A DNA stretch of 16,163 nt from Collinsella sp. (GCA_022720335.1 JAIHVJ010000016.1:1-16163); one strand, 5' to 3'; positions 6,526-13,334 are shown, numbered from the stretch's first letter. Notes: a model not told the origin generated them from the letters alone. Numbers and translations: made by a program.

Positions 6526-6993
6526 ATGGCGGATAACGCCGAGATGCTATTCTCGCCTGAGCTGGTGTTTTTTGATTGGGAGTGCGCGACGCCGGATGAG
6601 GTGTTCGCACGACTCGAGGGAGAGCTTGCACCTCGCGGCTACATTGCATCCGGTTGGCTCGATGCCGTCCGCGCGCGCGAGGAAGCCTACCCCACGGGCC
6701 TCGCCATGCCGGCGGCCAACATCGCCATCCCGCACACCGATCCGGGGTTTGTGGCTAAGCCCTATATAGCGGTGGTGAAGCCCACAGCGACCGTGACGTT
6801 CAGTGCTATGGCGGGCATGGGTTCCCCCGTGCCGGCGCAGGTCATCATCAATCTGGGCATTGCCGAGCCGGGTGGCCAGGTCGAGGCCCTGCAAGCGCTC
6901 ATGAATATCTTTATGGATGCCGACGCCGCAGCCGATGTGCTCGGCCAGACCACGTGCCAAGGCATGGTCGATGCTATCCGCCGCCACTTTTAG
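6526..6993 (+). CDS. PTS sugar transporter subunit IIA (fructose/galactitol type)
   Basis: A 155-residue protein read from ATG 6526, with GGAGGA eight bases upstream; longer in-frame starts back to 6412 would overlap the toxin gene. The sequence matches the EIIA-fructose/mannitol/galactitol fold. The phosphorylated histidine is H70 in AANIAIPHTDP, and a second block, FSAMAGMGSPVPAQVIINLG, follows at about 92. Such domains accept phosphate from HPr and pass it to a IIB domain for sugar uptake, or act as regulators (PtsN-like). No IIB, IIC, HPr or sugar-metabolism gene is near, so it is an orphan: either it serves a transporter elsewhere or it is regulatory. It resembles GatA most. Confidence 0.8.
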   Translation: MADNAEMLFSPELVFFDWECATPDEVFARLEGELAPRGYIASGWLDAVRAREEAYPTGLAMPAANIAIPHTDPGFVAKPYIAVVKPTATVTFSAMAGMGSPVPAQVIINLGIAEPGGQVEALQALMNIFMDADAAADVLGQTTCQGMVDAIRRHF

Positions 6994-7000
6994 GGTCGGC

Positions 7001-7103
7001 ACTTGGGGACTGTCCCAAACTGCCGGCAGAAAAGGAACGTCCCTAATTGCCGTCTGCCAGAGCGGTCCCCTTTGCACCAAAATGGTGCAGATTAACCTGT
7101 CCC
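7001..7103. repeat. Degenerate GGGACAG-type repeat cluster
   Basis: This gap holds remnants of the inverted-repeat family seen elsewhere in the window: TTGGGGACTGTCCCAA at 7003-7018 (imperfect dyad), isolated GTCCC motifs at about 7040 and 7065, a perfect hairpin TGCACCA-AAA-TGGTGCA at 7073-7089, and CCTGTCCC at 7096-7103. The remaining bases up to the foldase gene contain a TTGTG-A-CACAA dyad at 7134-7144 that could be a regulatory site; no convincing promoter was found. Confidence 0.55.
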
Positions 7104-7180
7104 CCATGCACCAGGTGTGCCGCGGGGGCTGCGTTGTGACACAATGGCGTTTGTTCGATTCGTGATGCGAAAGGCCAAAC

Positions 7181-8404
7181 ATGGCAAATAAAAAAAAGAA
7201 CCCCGAGGCCGCGCCGACGCCCGAGCAACAGGCTCGCGCCGCCTCCAGCTCTCGTCAGAAGCGGCGCAAGACCTATGTGTCCAAGACTGCCAAGATCGTC
7301 CTAGTGGTCATCGGCGTGCTGGCAATGCTGCTTTCCGTCTCGGCCATGGCGTGCTCCGGCCTGATGTCACAGACTGAAAGCGCCAGCTCGGGCTATAAGC
7401 TCACTGGTGGCGTGGCTGCTACCATCAATGGCACCAACCTCACCGAGGACACCGTGACCAAGCAGATCATGAGCATGCGCACATCCCGTGGCTACACTAA
7501 GGACAAGGACTGGGCGCAGTACCTGGTCAACAACGATCTCACGCCCAAAAAGTACCGCAAGCAGCTCATCGACTCCTACACGCAGCAGATTCTGCTTCAA
7601 CAGGCGCAGAAGGAAAACGGCGTGACCGTCTCGGACGAGGAGGTCGAGAAGGCCTGGAAGGACGCCTGCAAGAGGTCCGGTGGCGCCAAGGCCTTTAAGA
7701 AGACGCTTAAGACCTATGGCTACACCGAGGACACTTACAAGGACTCGCTCAAGGAGAGCCTGGCGCAGCAGAAACTCAAGGATGCAGTAGCACCCACAAG
7801 CAAGCCCAAGGACAGCGAGATTGTCGATTACATCAACGAGAACCTGTCCAAATACAATGACGCCCGTCGCTCGTCGAATATTCTGATCAAGGTCGATTCT
7901 GACGCATCTGACGAGGACAAGGCTGCCGCCAAGGCCAAGGCGCAGGAGTGCCTGGACAAGATTAGCTCCGGCGAGCTAAGCTTTGAGGACGCTGTGAAGC
8001 AGTACTCCGACGATACCGGCTCCAAGGATAAGAAGGGCGATGTGGGCTGGGACAAGCTCACCACCTTCGTCGACAGCTACCAGAAGGCGCTCGAGGGGCT
8101 CAACAAGGGCGATGTGAGCGACGTCGTCGAGTCGACCTATGGTTACCACATCATCAAGTGCACCGACTACTTCCATGTCGATAGCCAAGTCGATGATATC
8201 AAGCAGGTGCCCAAGGACATCAAGAAGTACGTTTCCAACGTGGTGAAGACGCAGGCAGAGAGCGCTGCGTACAGCGAGTGGCTGGAGCAGTACAAGAAGG
8301 GCGCCGACATCACCGTTAACCCCATGCCCAAGGACGTGCCGTACAACGTCAGCCTGAAGGGCGTCACCAAGAGTTCGGCCGACGATTCGTCGAAGACTAA
8401 GTAA
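7181..8404 (+). CDS. Membrane-anchored parvulin-type peptidyl-prolyl isomerase (PrsA-like foldase)
   Basis: A 407-residue protein with GAAAGG six bases before ATG 7181. A basic cytoplasmic leader of about 38 residues precedes a hydrophobic helix (39-57) ending in SAMAC58, which resembles a lipobox poorly; it may be a simple membrane anchor. Residues about 80-215 look like the SurA/PrsA N-terminal chaperone domain, and 229-328 are a parvulin domain (SSNILIK ... YGYHIIK). In parvulins the first motif usually reads xHIL; here the histidine is Asn233, while the second histidine (H323) is kept. The last 80 residues extend the chaperone part and end in a Ser/Lys-rich tail. It should assist folding of secreted proteins outside the membrane. 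Confidence 0.85.
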   Translation: MANKKKNPEAAPTPEQQARAASSSRQKRRKTYVSKTAKIVLVVIGVLAMLLSVSAMACSGLMSQTESASSGYKLTGGVAATINGTNLTEDTVTKQIMSMRTSRGYTKDKDWAQYLVNNDLTPKKYRKQLIDSYTQQILLQQAQKENGVTVSDEEVEKAWKDACKRSGGAKAFKKTLKTYGYTEDTYKDSLKESLAQQKLKDAVAPTSKPKDSEIVDYINENLSKYNDARRSSNILIKVDSDASDEDKAAAKAKAQECLDKISSGELSFEDAVKQYSDDTGSKDKKGDVGWDKLTTFVDSYQKALEGLNKGDVSDVVESTYGYHIIKCTDYFHVDSQVDDIKQVPKDIKKYVSNVVKTQAESAAYSEWLEQYKKGADITVNPMPKDVPYNVSLKGVTKSSADDSSKTK

Positions 8405-8409
8405 TCATG

Positions 8410-8435
8410 GGGCGGCGCTCGCGTGAGTGCCGCCC
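8410..8435 (+). promoter_or_regulatory. GC-rich hairpin between foldase and YqeY-like genes
   Basis: GGGCGGC pairs with GCCGCCC, with an inner CTC/GAG extension and a four-base loop. It starts six bases after the foldase stop codon and ends seven bases before the GAGGAGG of the next gene. No T-run follows, so it is more likely an mRNA processing, stability or attenuation element than a full terminator. Confidence 0.45.
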
Positions 8436-8458
8436 GTACTATTGAGGAGGATTTGCAG

Positions 8459-8902
8459 ATGACAAACGAAGAGCTGCAGAAGGAAATGATTGCGGCCATG
8501 AAGGCTAAGGACAAGGTTCGCCTGTCCATCATTCGCCAGGTTAAGGCCGAGGTGAAGAATATCGAGGTCAACGAGCGCCGCGATGTGACCGAGGAAGACG
8601 TCAACAGTATGATCAAGCGTCTGATTAAGCAGACGAGCGAGACGCTGGAGATGTCCATCAAGGCCGGCACCGACCAAGAGCGTACCGACAACCTGACCGA
8701 GCAGGTCAAGATTCTGGAGAGCCTGCTGCCCGCGCAGGTTTCGGGCGAGGAGCTCGAAGCCCTGATTGATCAGGTTATCGCCGAGCTGGGCGCCACGTCC
8801 AAGAAGCAGATGGGCCAGGTCATGGGTGCGCTCGGCAAGGCCACCGGAGGCAACTTTGACAAGCCTGCGGCGGCAAAGATCGTCGGCGCAAAGCTTGCGT
8901 AA
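8459..8902 (+). CDS. yqeY: GatB/YqeY domain protein
   Basis: A 147-residue protein from ATG 8459, with GAGGAGG about nine bases upstream. It matches stand-alone YqeY in length and sequence: a helical N-terminal half (MKAKDKVRLSIIRQVKAEV) and the YqeY tail domain from about residue 85 (LPAQVSGEELEALIDQVIAEL ... MGQVMGALGKATGGNFDK). The tail domain also occurs at the end of GatB in the tRNA-dependent amidotransferase, where it contacts tRNA. The role of free YqeY proteins is not settled. It lies 54 bases after the foldase gene on the same strand, with a hairpin between them, so shared transcription is plausible. A perfect stem-loop begins four bases after its stop. Confidence 0.85.
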   Translation: MTNEELQKEMIAAMKAKDKVRLSIIRQVKAEVKNIEVNERRDVTEEDVNSMIKRLIKQTSETLEMSIKAGTDQERTDNLTEQVKILESLLPAQVSGEELEALIDQVIAELGATSKKQMGQVMGALGKATGGNFDKPAAAKIVGAKLA

Positions 8903-8905
8903 TTT

Positions 8906-8933
8906 GTTACGCGGTTTTACCAAACCGCGTAAC
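8906..8933 (+). repeat. Perfect 12-bp stem-loop after yqeY
   Basis: GTTACGCGGTTT-TACC-AAACCGCGTAAC is a perfect 12-pair stem with a four-base loop, starting four bases after the stop codon. No T-run follows, so it may protect the mRNA 3' end or act with the larger hairpin beyond it. Confidence 0.7.
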
Positions 8934-8946
8934 GGCTCGACGCTGC

Positions 8947-9046
8947 AAACCCGTACACGCGAGCAATCTGACGTTCAATTTCAAGGGCGCGACCATAAGG
9001 TCTGCGCCCTTTCATTTCACGTCACCTTGCTCGCGTGTACGGGTTT
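8947..9046. repeat. 100-bp nested inverted repeat with inner terminator-like hairpin
   Basis: Three nested pairs of arms are visible: a perfect 20-bp outer pair (8947-8966 with 9027-9046), TGACGT with ACGTCA (8969-8974 and 9019-9024), and AAGGGCGC with GCGCCCTT (8983-8990 and 9004-9011). The inner hairpin is followed by TTTCATTTC and could terminate yqeY transcription. The outer arms contain no T-run. The whole could fold into one long stem in RNA or a cruciform in DNA. Confidence 0.7.
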
Positions 9047-9082
9047 TCGCTGAATTATGCTCAACAAGGGCGGTTGGAAGCG

Positions 9083-9149
9083 CTCATTGGGGACAGGCTT
9101 AAATGAGTGCCCAATTAGTGGACACTCATTTAAGCCTGTCCCCAATGAG
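9083..9149. repeat. 27-bp perfect inverted repeat with GGGACAGG core
   Basis: Arms 9083-9109 and 9123-9149 are exact complements around a 13-base loop. Each arm is itself a smaller dyad: CTCATT and AAATGAG bracket GGGGACAGGCTT. This arm-within-arm layout is the clearest example in the window of the GGGACAGG family. No transposase is nearby. Confidence 0.85.
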
Positions 9150-9194
9150 TGGGTTAAAGGTTGCGGGTTCTTTACGGGAATGTAGTGTGGGCTG

Positions 9195-9220
9195 CGGAAA
9201 CGTGGTTCTTTCCGTACAAT
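9195..9220 (+). promoter_or_regulatory. Possible promoter and operator of the amino-acid importer operon
   Basis: TACAAT at 9215-9220 is a plausible -10 box 36 bases before the ATPase gene. Directly upstream is the inverted repeat CGGAAA-N8-TTTCCG (9195-9214), in the place where a repressor or activator would bind. No good -35 box is present, which fits an activator-dependent promoter but leaves the call weak. Confidence 0.4.
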
Positions 9221-9255
9221 AGTTCAACTCATGTAAACGCAGGGAAGGGACATTC

Positions 9256-9987
9256 ATGGCAGACATGATCGAGATCAAGCATCTCAACAAGTACTTTGGC
9301 GACCTGCATGTGCTCAAAGATATCAACCTTACCGTCAAGCGCGGCGAGAAACTCGTAATGATCGGGCCTTCCGGCTCTGGCAAGTCGACGCTCATCCGTT
9401 GCGTCGATTATCTTGAGGAGCCCACGTCGGGCGAGGTCATCATTGACGGTACACCGCTCACCAAAAAGAATCACCTGGAGATGGCTCGCAAGTATAGTTC
9501 CATGGTGTTTCAGCAGTTCAACCTGTATCCCAACATGACGGTGTTGGGCAACCTGACGCTCGCGCCCATCAAGCTGCAAAAGAAAAGCAAGGAGGAGGCG
9601 ACCGAGATTGCCATCGCCGCGCTCAAGCGCGTCGGCATGGCGCATAAGGCCGGTGAGTATCCGCAGAATCTCTCGGGCGGTCAGCAGCAGCGCATCGCCA
9701 TCGCTCGTGCCCTGTGCACCAAGCAGCCCATCATCCTGTTTGACGAGCCGACTTCGGCGCTCGACCCCGAGATGGTCCAGGAGGTTCTAGACGTTATGAT
9801 TGAGCTCGCGCAGGAGGACATCACCATGATCTGCGTGACGCACGAGATGGGCTTCGCGCGCCAGGTGGCCGATCGCGTCATCTTCATGGAGGACGGCCGC
9901 ATCCTGGAGGAGGGCACGCCCGAGCACTTCTTCGATAATCCCGAAAACCCGCGCTGCCGCGAGTTCCTGTCCAAGATTCTGCACTAG
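9256..9987 (+). CDS. glnQ: Polar amino-acid ABC transporter ATP-binding protein (GlnQ-like)
   Basis: A 243-residue protein of usual length for this family, with GGAAGGGA just upstream of ATG 9256. All ATPase motifs are intact: Walker A GPSGSGKST (37-45), Q-loop VFQQFNLYP (84-92), signature LSGGQQQR (139-146), Walker B IILFDE (159-164) and switch histidine H196 in CVTHE. The spacing and the NLYPNMTVLGN block are typical of the polar amino-acid (PAAT) group of importers. It would form a cytoplasmic dimer under the two permeases encoded by the third and fourth genes of this operon. The substrate is probably glutamine, glutamate or another polar amino acid; sequence alone does not fix it. Confidence 0.9.
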   Translation: MADMIEIKHLNKYFGDLHVLKDINLTVKRGEKLVMIGPSGSGKSTLIRCVDYLEEPTSGEVIIDGTPLTKKNHLEMARKYSSMVFQQFNLYPNMTVLGNLTLAPIKLQKKSKEEATEIAIAALKRVGMAHKAGEYPQNLSGGQQQRIAIARALCTKQPIILFDEPTSALDPEMVQEVLDVMIELAQEDITMICVTHEMGFARQVADRVIFMEDGRILEEGTPEHFFDNPENPRCREFLSKILH

Positions 9988-9995
9988 GCGCGGTG

Positions 9996-10871
9996 ATGGA
10001 CATGACGGATATGACGAGGGCGGCCGTATCGCGCCGTCACTTTTTGCAGCTGGCTAGCGCCGGCATGCTTGCGCTGGCGGGGGCCGCGCTTACCGGTTGT
10101 GGCAGCTCTACCAGCGGCGAGGGCTCCGACAAGGGGTCCAAGCTTGCGGCCATCAAGTCGCGTGGCCATCTGAATGCCGGCGTTAAGAAGGACGTTCCCG
10201 GCTATGGCTATTACGACACCGCCAAGGGTCGCTTTGAGGGCATGGAAGTCGATTTGTGCTACCAGATCGCCGCTGCCGTCTTTGGCGTGAGCTACAAGGA
10301 TGCCCGTGCCCAGGAGCTCGTCGAGTTTACCGACGTAACGCCCAAGACGCGCGGCCCGCTGATCGATAACGGCCAACTTGACGTGGTCGCGGCGACCTAC
10401 ACCATCACCGACGAGCGCAAGAAGAGCTGGGATTTCTCGACGCCGTATCGCACCGACTACGTGGGACTCATGGTCAAGAAGCGTTCGGGCTTTACCTCGA
10501 TTGAGGATCTGGATGGCAAGGTCATTGGTGTGAGCCAGGGTGCCACCACGCAGGGCCTAATCGAGCAGATGATCAAGGACAACGGTTTTAACTGCAAGCC
10601 CGAGTTTAGGGCCTTTAGCGGCTATCCCATCATCAAGAGTTCGCTCGACGCCGGCAATATCGACGTCTTTGCCATGGACCGCTCCACGCTGGCCGGTTAC
10701 ATGAACGAGACCGTTGAGCTGTTGCAGCCCGAGGTCAAGTTTGGCGAGCAGGGCTACGGCGTGGCGACCAAGAAGGGCTGCGACCTTTCGGCCGTGGTCG
10801 ATCAGGTGATTTGCGATCGTCTGGCCGACGGCTGGCTCGACCAAGAGGTCAAGACCTGGGGTCTTGTATAG
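9996..10871 (+). CDS. Amino-acid ABC transporter substrate-binding lipoprotein
   Basis: About 291 residues, starting eight bases after the ATPase stop. GTG 9993, ATG 9996, 10002 and 10011 are all possible starts and none has a strong ribosome-binding site; translation may be coupled to the ATPase gene. The N terminus combines a twin-arginine motif (SRRHFLQ, residues 12-18) with a lipobox LTGC35, so it is probably a Tat-exported lipoprotein held on the outer face of the membrane. The mature part matches the family-3 periplasmic binding fold: a first lobe with GYGYYDTAKGRFEGMEVDLC, a second lobe with LDGKVIGVSQGATT (about 169-182) and DVFAMDRSTLAGYM. It captures the amino acid for the permeases. 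Confidence 0.88.
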   Translation: MDMTDMTRAAVSRRHFLQLASAGMLALAGAALTGCGSSTSGEGSDKGSKLAAIKSRGHLNAGVKKDVPGYGYYDTAKGRFEGMEVDLCYQIAAAVFGVSYKDARAQELVEFTDVTPKTRGPLIDNGQLDVVAATYTITDERKKSWDFSTPYRTDYVGLMVKKRSGFTSIEDLDGKVIGVSQGATTQGLIEQMIKDNGFNCKPEFRAFSGYPIIKSSLDAGNIDVFAMDRSTLAGYMNETVELLQPEVKFGEQGYGVATKKGCDLSAVVDQVICDRLADGWLDQEVKTWGLV

Positions 10872-10896
10872 GCGCATCGTCCAAGGAAGGAATCAA

Positions 10897-11643
10897 ATGC
10901 TCGAAGGATTATTTGACGCCGACCGTTGGTCGACGACATTTCAAAACATGGGGCCCTTCTGGGAGGGCTTTGGCGTGACGCTGCAAGTGGTCGTTGCCGG
11001 TCTGCTGCTGTCGCTGGTGCTGGGCACGCTGCTGGGCGTGTTCTCTACCACTCGCTCGCGCGTGCTGCGCGCCATAAGCCGCGTGTACGTGGAGTTTTAC
11101 CAGAACACCCCGTTGCCCGTGCAGGTGCTCTTTATGTACATGGCCGGTCCGCAGTTTTTGCAGGCCATAACCGGTGCCGACCAGCCGGTGCGCATCGCGC
11201 CGTTCGTGCTGGGCTTCTTGGGCGTGGGCCTGTATCACGCTGCCTACATTTCGGAGGTCATCCGCACTGGTATCGAGGCGGTTCCGCGCGGTCAGATGGA
11301 GGCGGCCCAGAGCCAGGGCTTCACCCGTGCACAGGCGTACTGGTACATCGTGCTGCCCCAGACATTCAAAATCATTCTGCCGCCGCTGTGTAACCAGGCA
11401 CTCAACCTGGTCAAGAACACGTCGGTGCTGGCGCTTGTGGCCGGCGGCGACCTTATGTACCGTTCCGACAACTTTGTGAGTCTGTACGGTTACCTGCAGG
11501 GGTACATCGTCTGCTGCCTTATGTACTTTATCATCTGCTTTCCGCTCGCCATGCTGGTGCAGTGGCTCGAGCGCCGCTCCAAGGAGCGTCCGCGCGGTGT
11601 GAGCCTGGCCGAGCTGGGGCTCGACAACGTAGAGGAGGCCTAG
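10897..11643 (+). CDS. Amino-acid ABC transporter permease (HisM/GlnP-like), first
   Basis: A 248-residue protein read from ATG 10897 with AAGGAAGGA seven bases upstream; an in-frame start at 10864 overlaps the receptor gene and is unlikely. It has the five-helix layout of PAAT permeases, with helices at about 25-50, 72-92, 100-122, 160-195 and 200-225. The EAA loop that docks on the ATPase is at 127-158 (EAVPRGQMEAAQSQGF). It retains the EFYQNTPLPVQ block conserved in this family. The charged C-terminal tail of about 25 residues (KERPRGVSLAELGLDNVEEA) is longer than in its partner. It should pair with the permease encoded directly after it as a heterodimer. Confidence 0.88.
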   Translation: MLEGLFDADRWSTTFQNMGPFWEGFGVTLQVVVAGLLLSLVLGTLLGVFSTTRSRVLRAISRVYVEFYQNTPLPVQVLFMYMAGPQFLQAITGADQPVRIAPFVLGFLGVGLYHAAYISEVIRTGIEAVPRGQMEAAQSQGFTRAQAYWYIVLPQTFKIILPPLCNQALNLVKNTSVLALVAGGDLMYRSDNFVSLYGYLQGYIVCCLMYFIICFPLAMLVQWLERRSKERPRGVSLAELGLDNVEEA

Positions 11644-11646
11644 CGC

Positions 11647-12285
11647 ATGGAAATCTTCAACGCGACCAACCTGCTCTACATTTGGGGCGGCTTTGTTAAG
11701 ACGATCGAGATCTCGGCGCTGTCGATCTTTTTCTCGCTCATCTTTGGCACGGTGCTGGCGCTCGTTAAGAGCTATGCGCCCCGCCCGTTTCGTATTTTGG
11801 TGAGCGCCTATATTGAGCTGTTCCGCTGCACGCCAAACCTGCTGTGGATCCTGTTTATCTACTTTACGGTGCAGGGTTTGGACATTGTGATTTCGACCAT
11901 CGCCTTTACGCTGTTTACCAGCGCTGTTATGGCCGAGATCGTGCGCGGCGGCCTCAACTCGATTCCGCGCGGCCAGTTTGAGGCGGCGCAGAGCCAGGGC
12001 TTTGGCTTCTTTGCCGCCATGCGCTACATCATTCTGCCGCAGACGTTTAAGACGATCATTCCGGCGCTGTTTAGCCAGTGCACGACCGTCATCAAGGACA
12101 GCTCGTATCTTTCGGGCATTAACGTGGCCGAACTCATGTACACGGCTAACGTCGTGATGGCCCACGCGATCGACCTGTCGCAGGTTCTTATGCTCTACGG
12201 CTTGGTGTTTGCGATGTACTTTGTGCTTAACTTTGGTATCTCGCTGCTGGTGAGGGCTTATCAACGCCGTATCGTAGCCGCATAG
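11647..12285 (+). CDS. Amino-acid ABC transporter permease (GlnP/HisQ-like), second
   Basis: A 212-residue protein three bases after the first permease; its GAGGAGG site (11632-11638) lies inside the end of that gene, so the two are coupled. It has the same fold: helices at about 10-40, 62-92 and later, the block ELFRCTPNLLWILF, and an EAA loop at about 103-131 (NSIPRGQFEAAQSQGFGFF). The two permeases share the segment QFEAAQSQGF/QMEAAQSQGF, which suggests descent from an internal duplication. It completes the importer; a long imperfect hairpin starts at the base after its stop codon. Confidence 0.88.
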   Translation: MEIFNATNLLYIWGGFVKTIEISALSIFFSLIFGTVLALVKSYAPRPFRILVSAYIELFRCTPNLLWILFIYFTVQGLDIVISTIAFTLFTSAVMAEIVRGGLNSIPRGQFEAAQSQGFGFFAAMRYIILPQTFKTIIPALFSQCTTVIKDSSYLSGINVAELMYTANVVMAHAIDLSQVLMLYGLVFAMYFVLNFGISLLVRAYQRRIVAA

Positions 12286-12391
12286 CCTGGCTTTCCCTGG
12301 CACCCAACCTTGGCCTTCAAACCGTCGCTCGCGTACCAAAGTACGCGTCGCTCCTCTTTCAGGCCAATCTTGGGCACCAGGAAAACCCAGG
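12286..12391. repeat. 106-bp imperfect inverted repeat after the importer operon
   Basis: Arms of 31 bp (12286-12316 and 12361-12391) pair at about 25 positions, with conserved blocks CCTGG, CCTGG, CCCAA and TTGGCCT separated by small mismatches. The loop region contains a perfect hairpin CGCGTAC-CAAA-GTACGCG (12330-12347) and a direct repeat CGTCGCTC (12323-12330 and 12346-12353). It starts on the base after the permease stop. It lacks the GGGACAGG core of the other repeats. Confidence 0.65.
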
Positions 12392-12405
12392 TACGGTATC
12401 GTGGG

Positions 12406-12429
12406 AAAAGGCGATAGACAGCCTTTTTT
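12406..12429 (+). terminator. Intrinsic terminator or attenuator before the kinase-like gene
   Basis: AAAAGGC-N8-GCCTTTTTT gives a short stem followed by six Ts. It ends only 24 bases before the next start codon, so it either terminates the importer operon, or, if the kinase-like gene's promoter lies upstream, acts as an attenuator in its leader. Confidence 0.65.
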
Positions 12430-12453
12430 CTCATTTGTTAGAAAGGAATCGCG

Positions 12454-13077
12454 ATGAGCGATCTGGAGAACAAGAAGAGCCCCGTGGTCATTACCATCGC
12501 GCGTGACTTTGGTGCCGAGGGCCACGAGATTGGCCGTATCCTTGCCAACGAACTGGGGATTCCGCTGTATGACAACGAGCTGCTGGTGCGTGCGTCGCTG
12601 CGTGCGGGCGAGTCGCTCGATAAGATGGCCGCCTATGACGAGCGTCTGGCTGTGGAGAACATGGCGTTTCTGCCCGACCGCTACGACGCGCGCTCGTACT
12701 CGGACAAGTTGTTCCAAAAGATGAGCCAGGTGATTTTGGACCTGGGCGAGACCGAGAGCTGCATTATCGAAGGCCGCCTGTCCGATTATCTGCTTCGCAA
12801 TAACCCCAACCACATTGCCGTGTTGGTGACCGCTCCCTTTGAGGATCGCGTCGAGATTGTGCGCAAGAAGCGCGGCCTCAACAAAAAGAAGGGCGCCAAG
12901 CTGGTCAAACAGCAGCAGAAGGCGCGCGAGGCGTTCTATAAGCGCTACAGCGCCGGAAAGTGGAAGATGACGAGCGGCAAGGACATCGTCGTCAACCGCG
13001 CCAAGCTGGGCCGCGAGGGTTGCAAAAACGTCATCGCCGCTGCCTACCGCTACAAAGTCGCCCAGCTCGAAAGCTAA
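12454..13077 (+). CDS. Cytidylate kinase-like family protein
   Basis: A 207-residue protein from ATG 12454 with AGAAAGGAA eight bases upstream. It matches the cytidylate-kinase-like family (Cytidylate_kin2) rather than true Cmk. The N-terminal nucleotide loop reads TIARDFGAEGHEIGRILA, with the FGxxGxEIG pattern in place of a classic GxxGxGK P-loop. Further on come YDNELLVRAS, a central CIIEGRLSDYLLRNNPNHIAVLVTAP block and a basic lid segment (DRVEIVRKKRGLNKKKGAK, about 129-148) that is rich in lysine. Whether these proteins phosphorylate CMP is generally untested. It stands alone, between two terminators, and converges with nfnB. Confidence 0.8.
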   Translation: MSDLENKKSPVVITIARDFGAEGHEIGRILANELGIPLYDNELLVRASLRAGESLDKMAAYDERLAVENMAFLPDRYDARSYSDKLFQKMSQVILDLGETESCIIEGRLSDYLLRNNPNHIAVLVTAPFEDRVEIVRKKRGLNKKKGAKLVKQQQKAREAFYKRYSAGKWKMTSGKDIVVNRAKLGREGCKNVIAAAYRYKVAQLES

Positions 13078-13087
13078 CCAACCAGAG

Positions 13088-13130
13088 CCGCCACAAAGGG
13101 ACAGGTACCTTTGTGGTGGTTTTTGTTTTA
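13088..13130 (+). terminator. Terminator of the kinase-like gene, built from a GGGACAGG repeat
   Basis: CCGCCACAAAGG pairs with CCTTTGTGGTGG (one G-T pair) around GACAGGTA and is followed by TTTTTGTTTT. The hairpin begins ten bases after the stop codon and carries GGGACAGG at 13098-13105, so a member of the repeat family appears to serve as the terminator. Confidence 0.75.
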
Positions 13131-13179
13131 GGTCGAGGGGAAGGCTTTGGCGGCAGTGCCTATCCTCGGCTTTTGCAAA

Positions 13180-13236
13180 ATCTCGATCTGTAACACCAAG
13201 CCAGCGAAAATGGCTCTAACTGTTACAGATTGAGAT
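13180..13236. repeat. 57-bp palindromic unit, copy 1
   Basis: Arms ATCTCGATCTGTAACA (13180-13195) and TGTTACAGATTGAGAT (13221-13236) pair over 16 positions with one G-T pair. The 25-base interior holds a small AGCCA/TGGCT hairpin. No T-run or coding signal is present. It lies between two convergent genes, together with copy 2. Confidence 0.8.
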
Positions 13237-13260
13237 GAACTATCCGGGCGTCAACCTAAC

Positions 13261-13317
13261 GTCTCGATCTGTAACAACTACAAGGCTCAACGGGCTCCAG
13301 GTGTTACAGATTGAGAC
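13261..13317. repeat. 57-bp palindromic unit, copy 2
   Basis: Arms GTCTCGATCTGTAACA (13261-13276) and TGTTACAGATTGAGAC (13302-13317) match copy 1 except at the outermost base of each arm, where A/T has become G/C, so pairing is kept. The interior is again 25 bases but unrelated in sequence. Copies are separated by 24 bases. Confidence 0.8.
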
Positions 13318-13334
13318 AAAACGACCGGGCAAGT

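Noticed and set aside
7346..7360. Lipoprotein signal in the PrsA-like foldase (SAMAC)
   Set aside because: The residue at -3 is Ala rather than Leu-like and the cytoplasmic leader is long, so a plain membrane anchor is at least as likely; not called as a lipoprotein.
10909..12813. A 634-codon open frame on the minus strand opposite the permeases and kinase-like gene
   Set aside because: Its translation is rich in His, Arg and Gln with no domain pattern, and it lies opposite three well-supported genes. It is an antisense shadow of GC-rich coding DNA.
13180..13317. CRISPR array
   Set aside because: There are only two units, each is itself a palindrome, and the spacing does not fit repeat-spacer structure; no cas genes are present.
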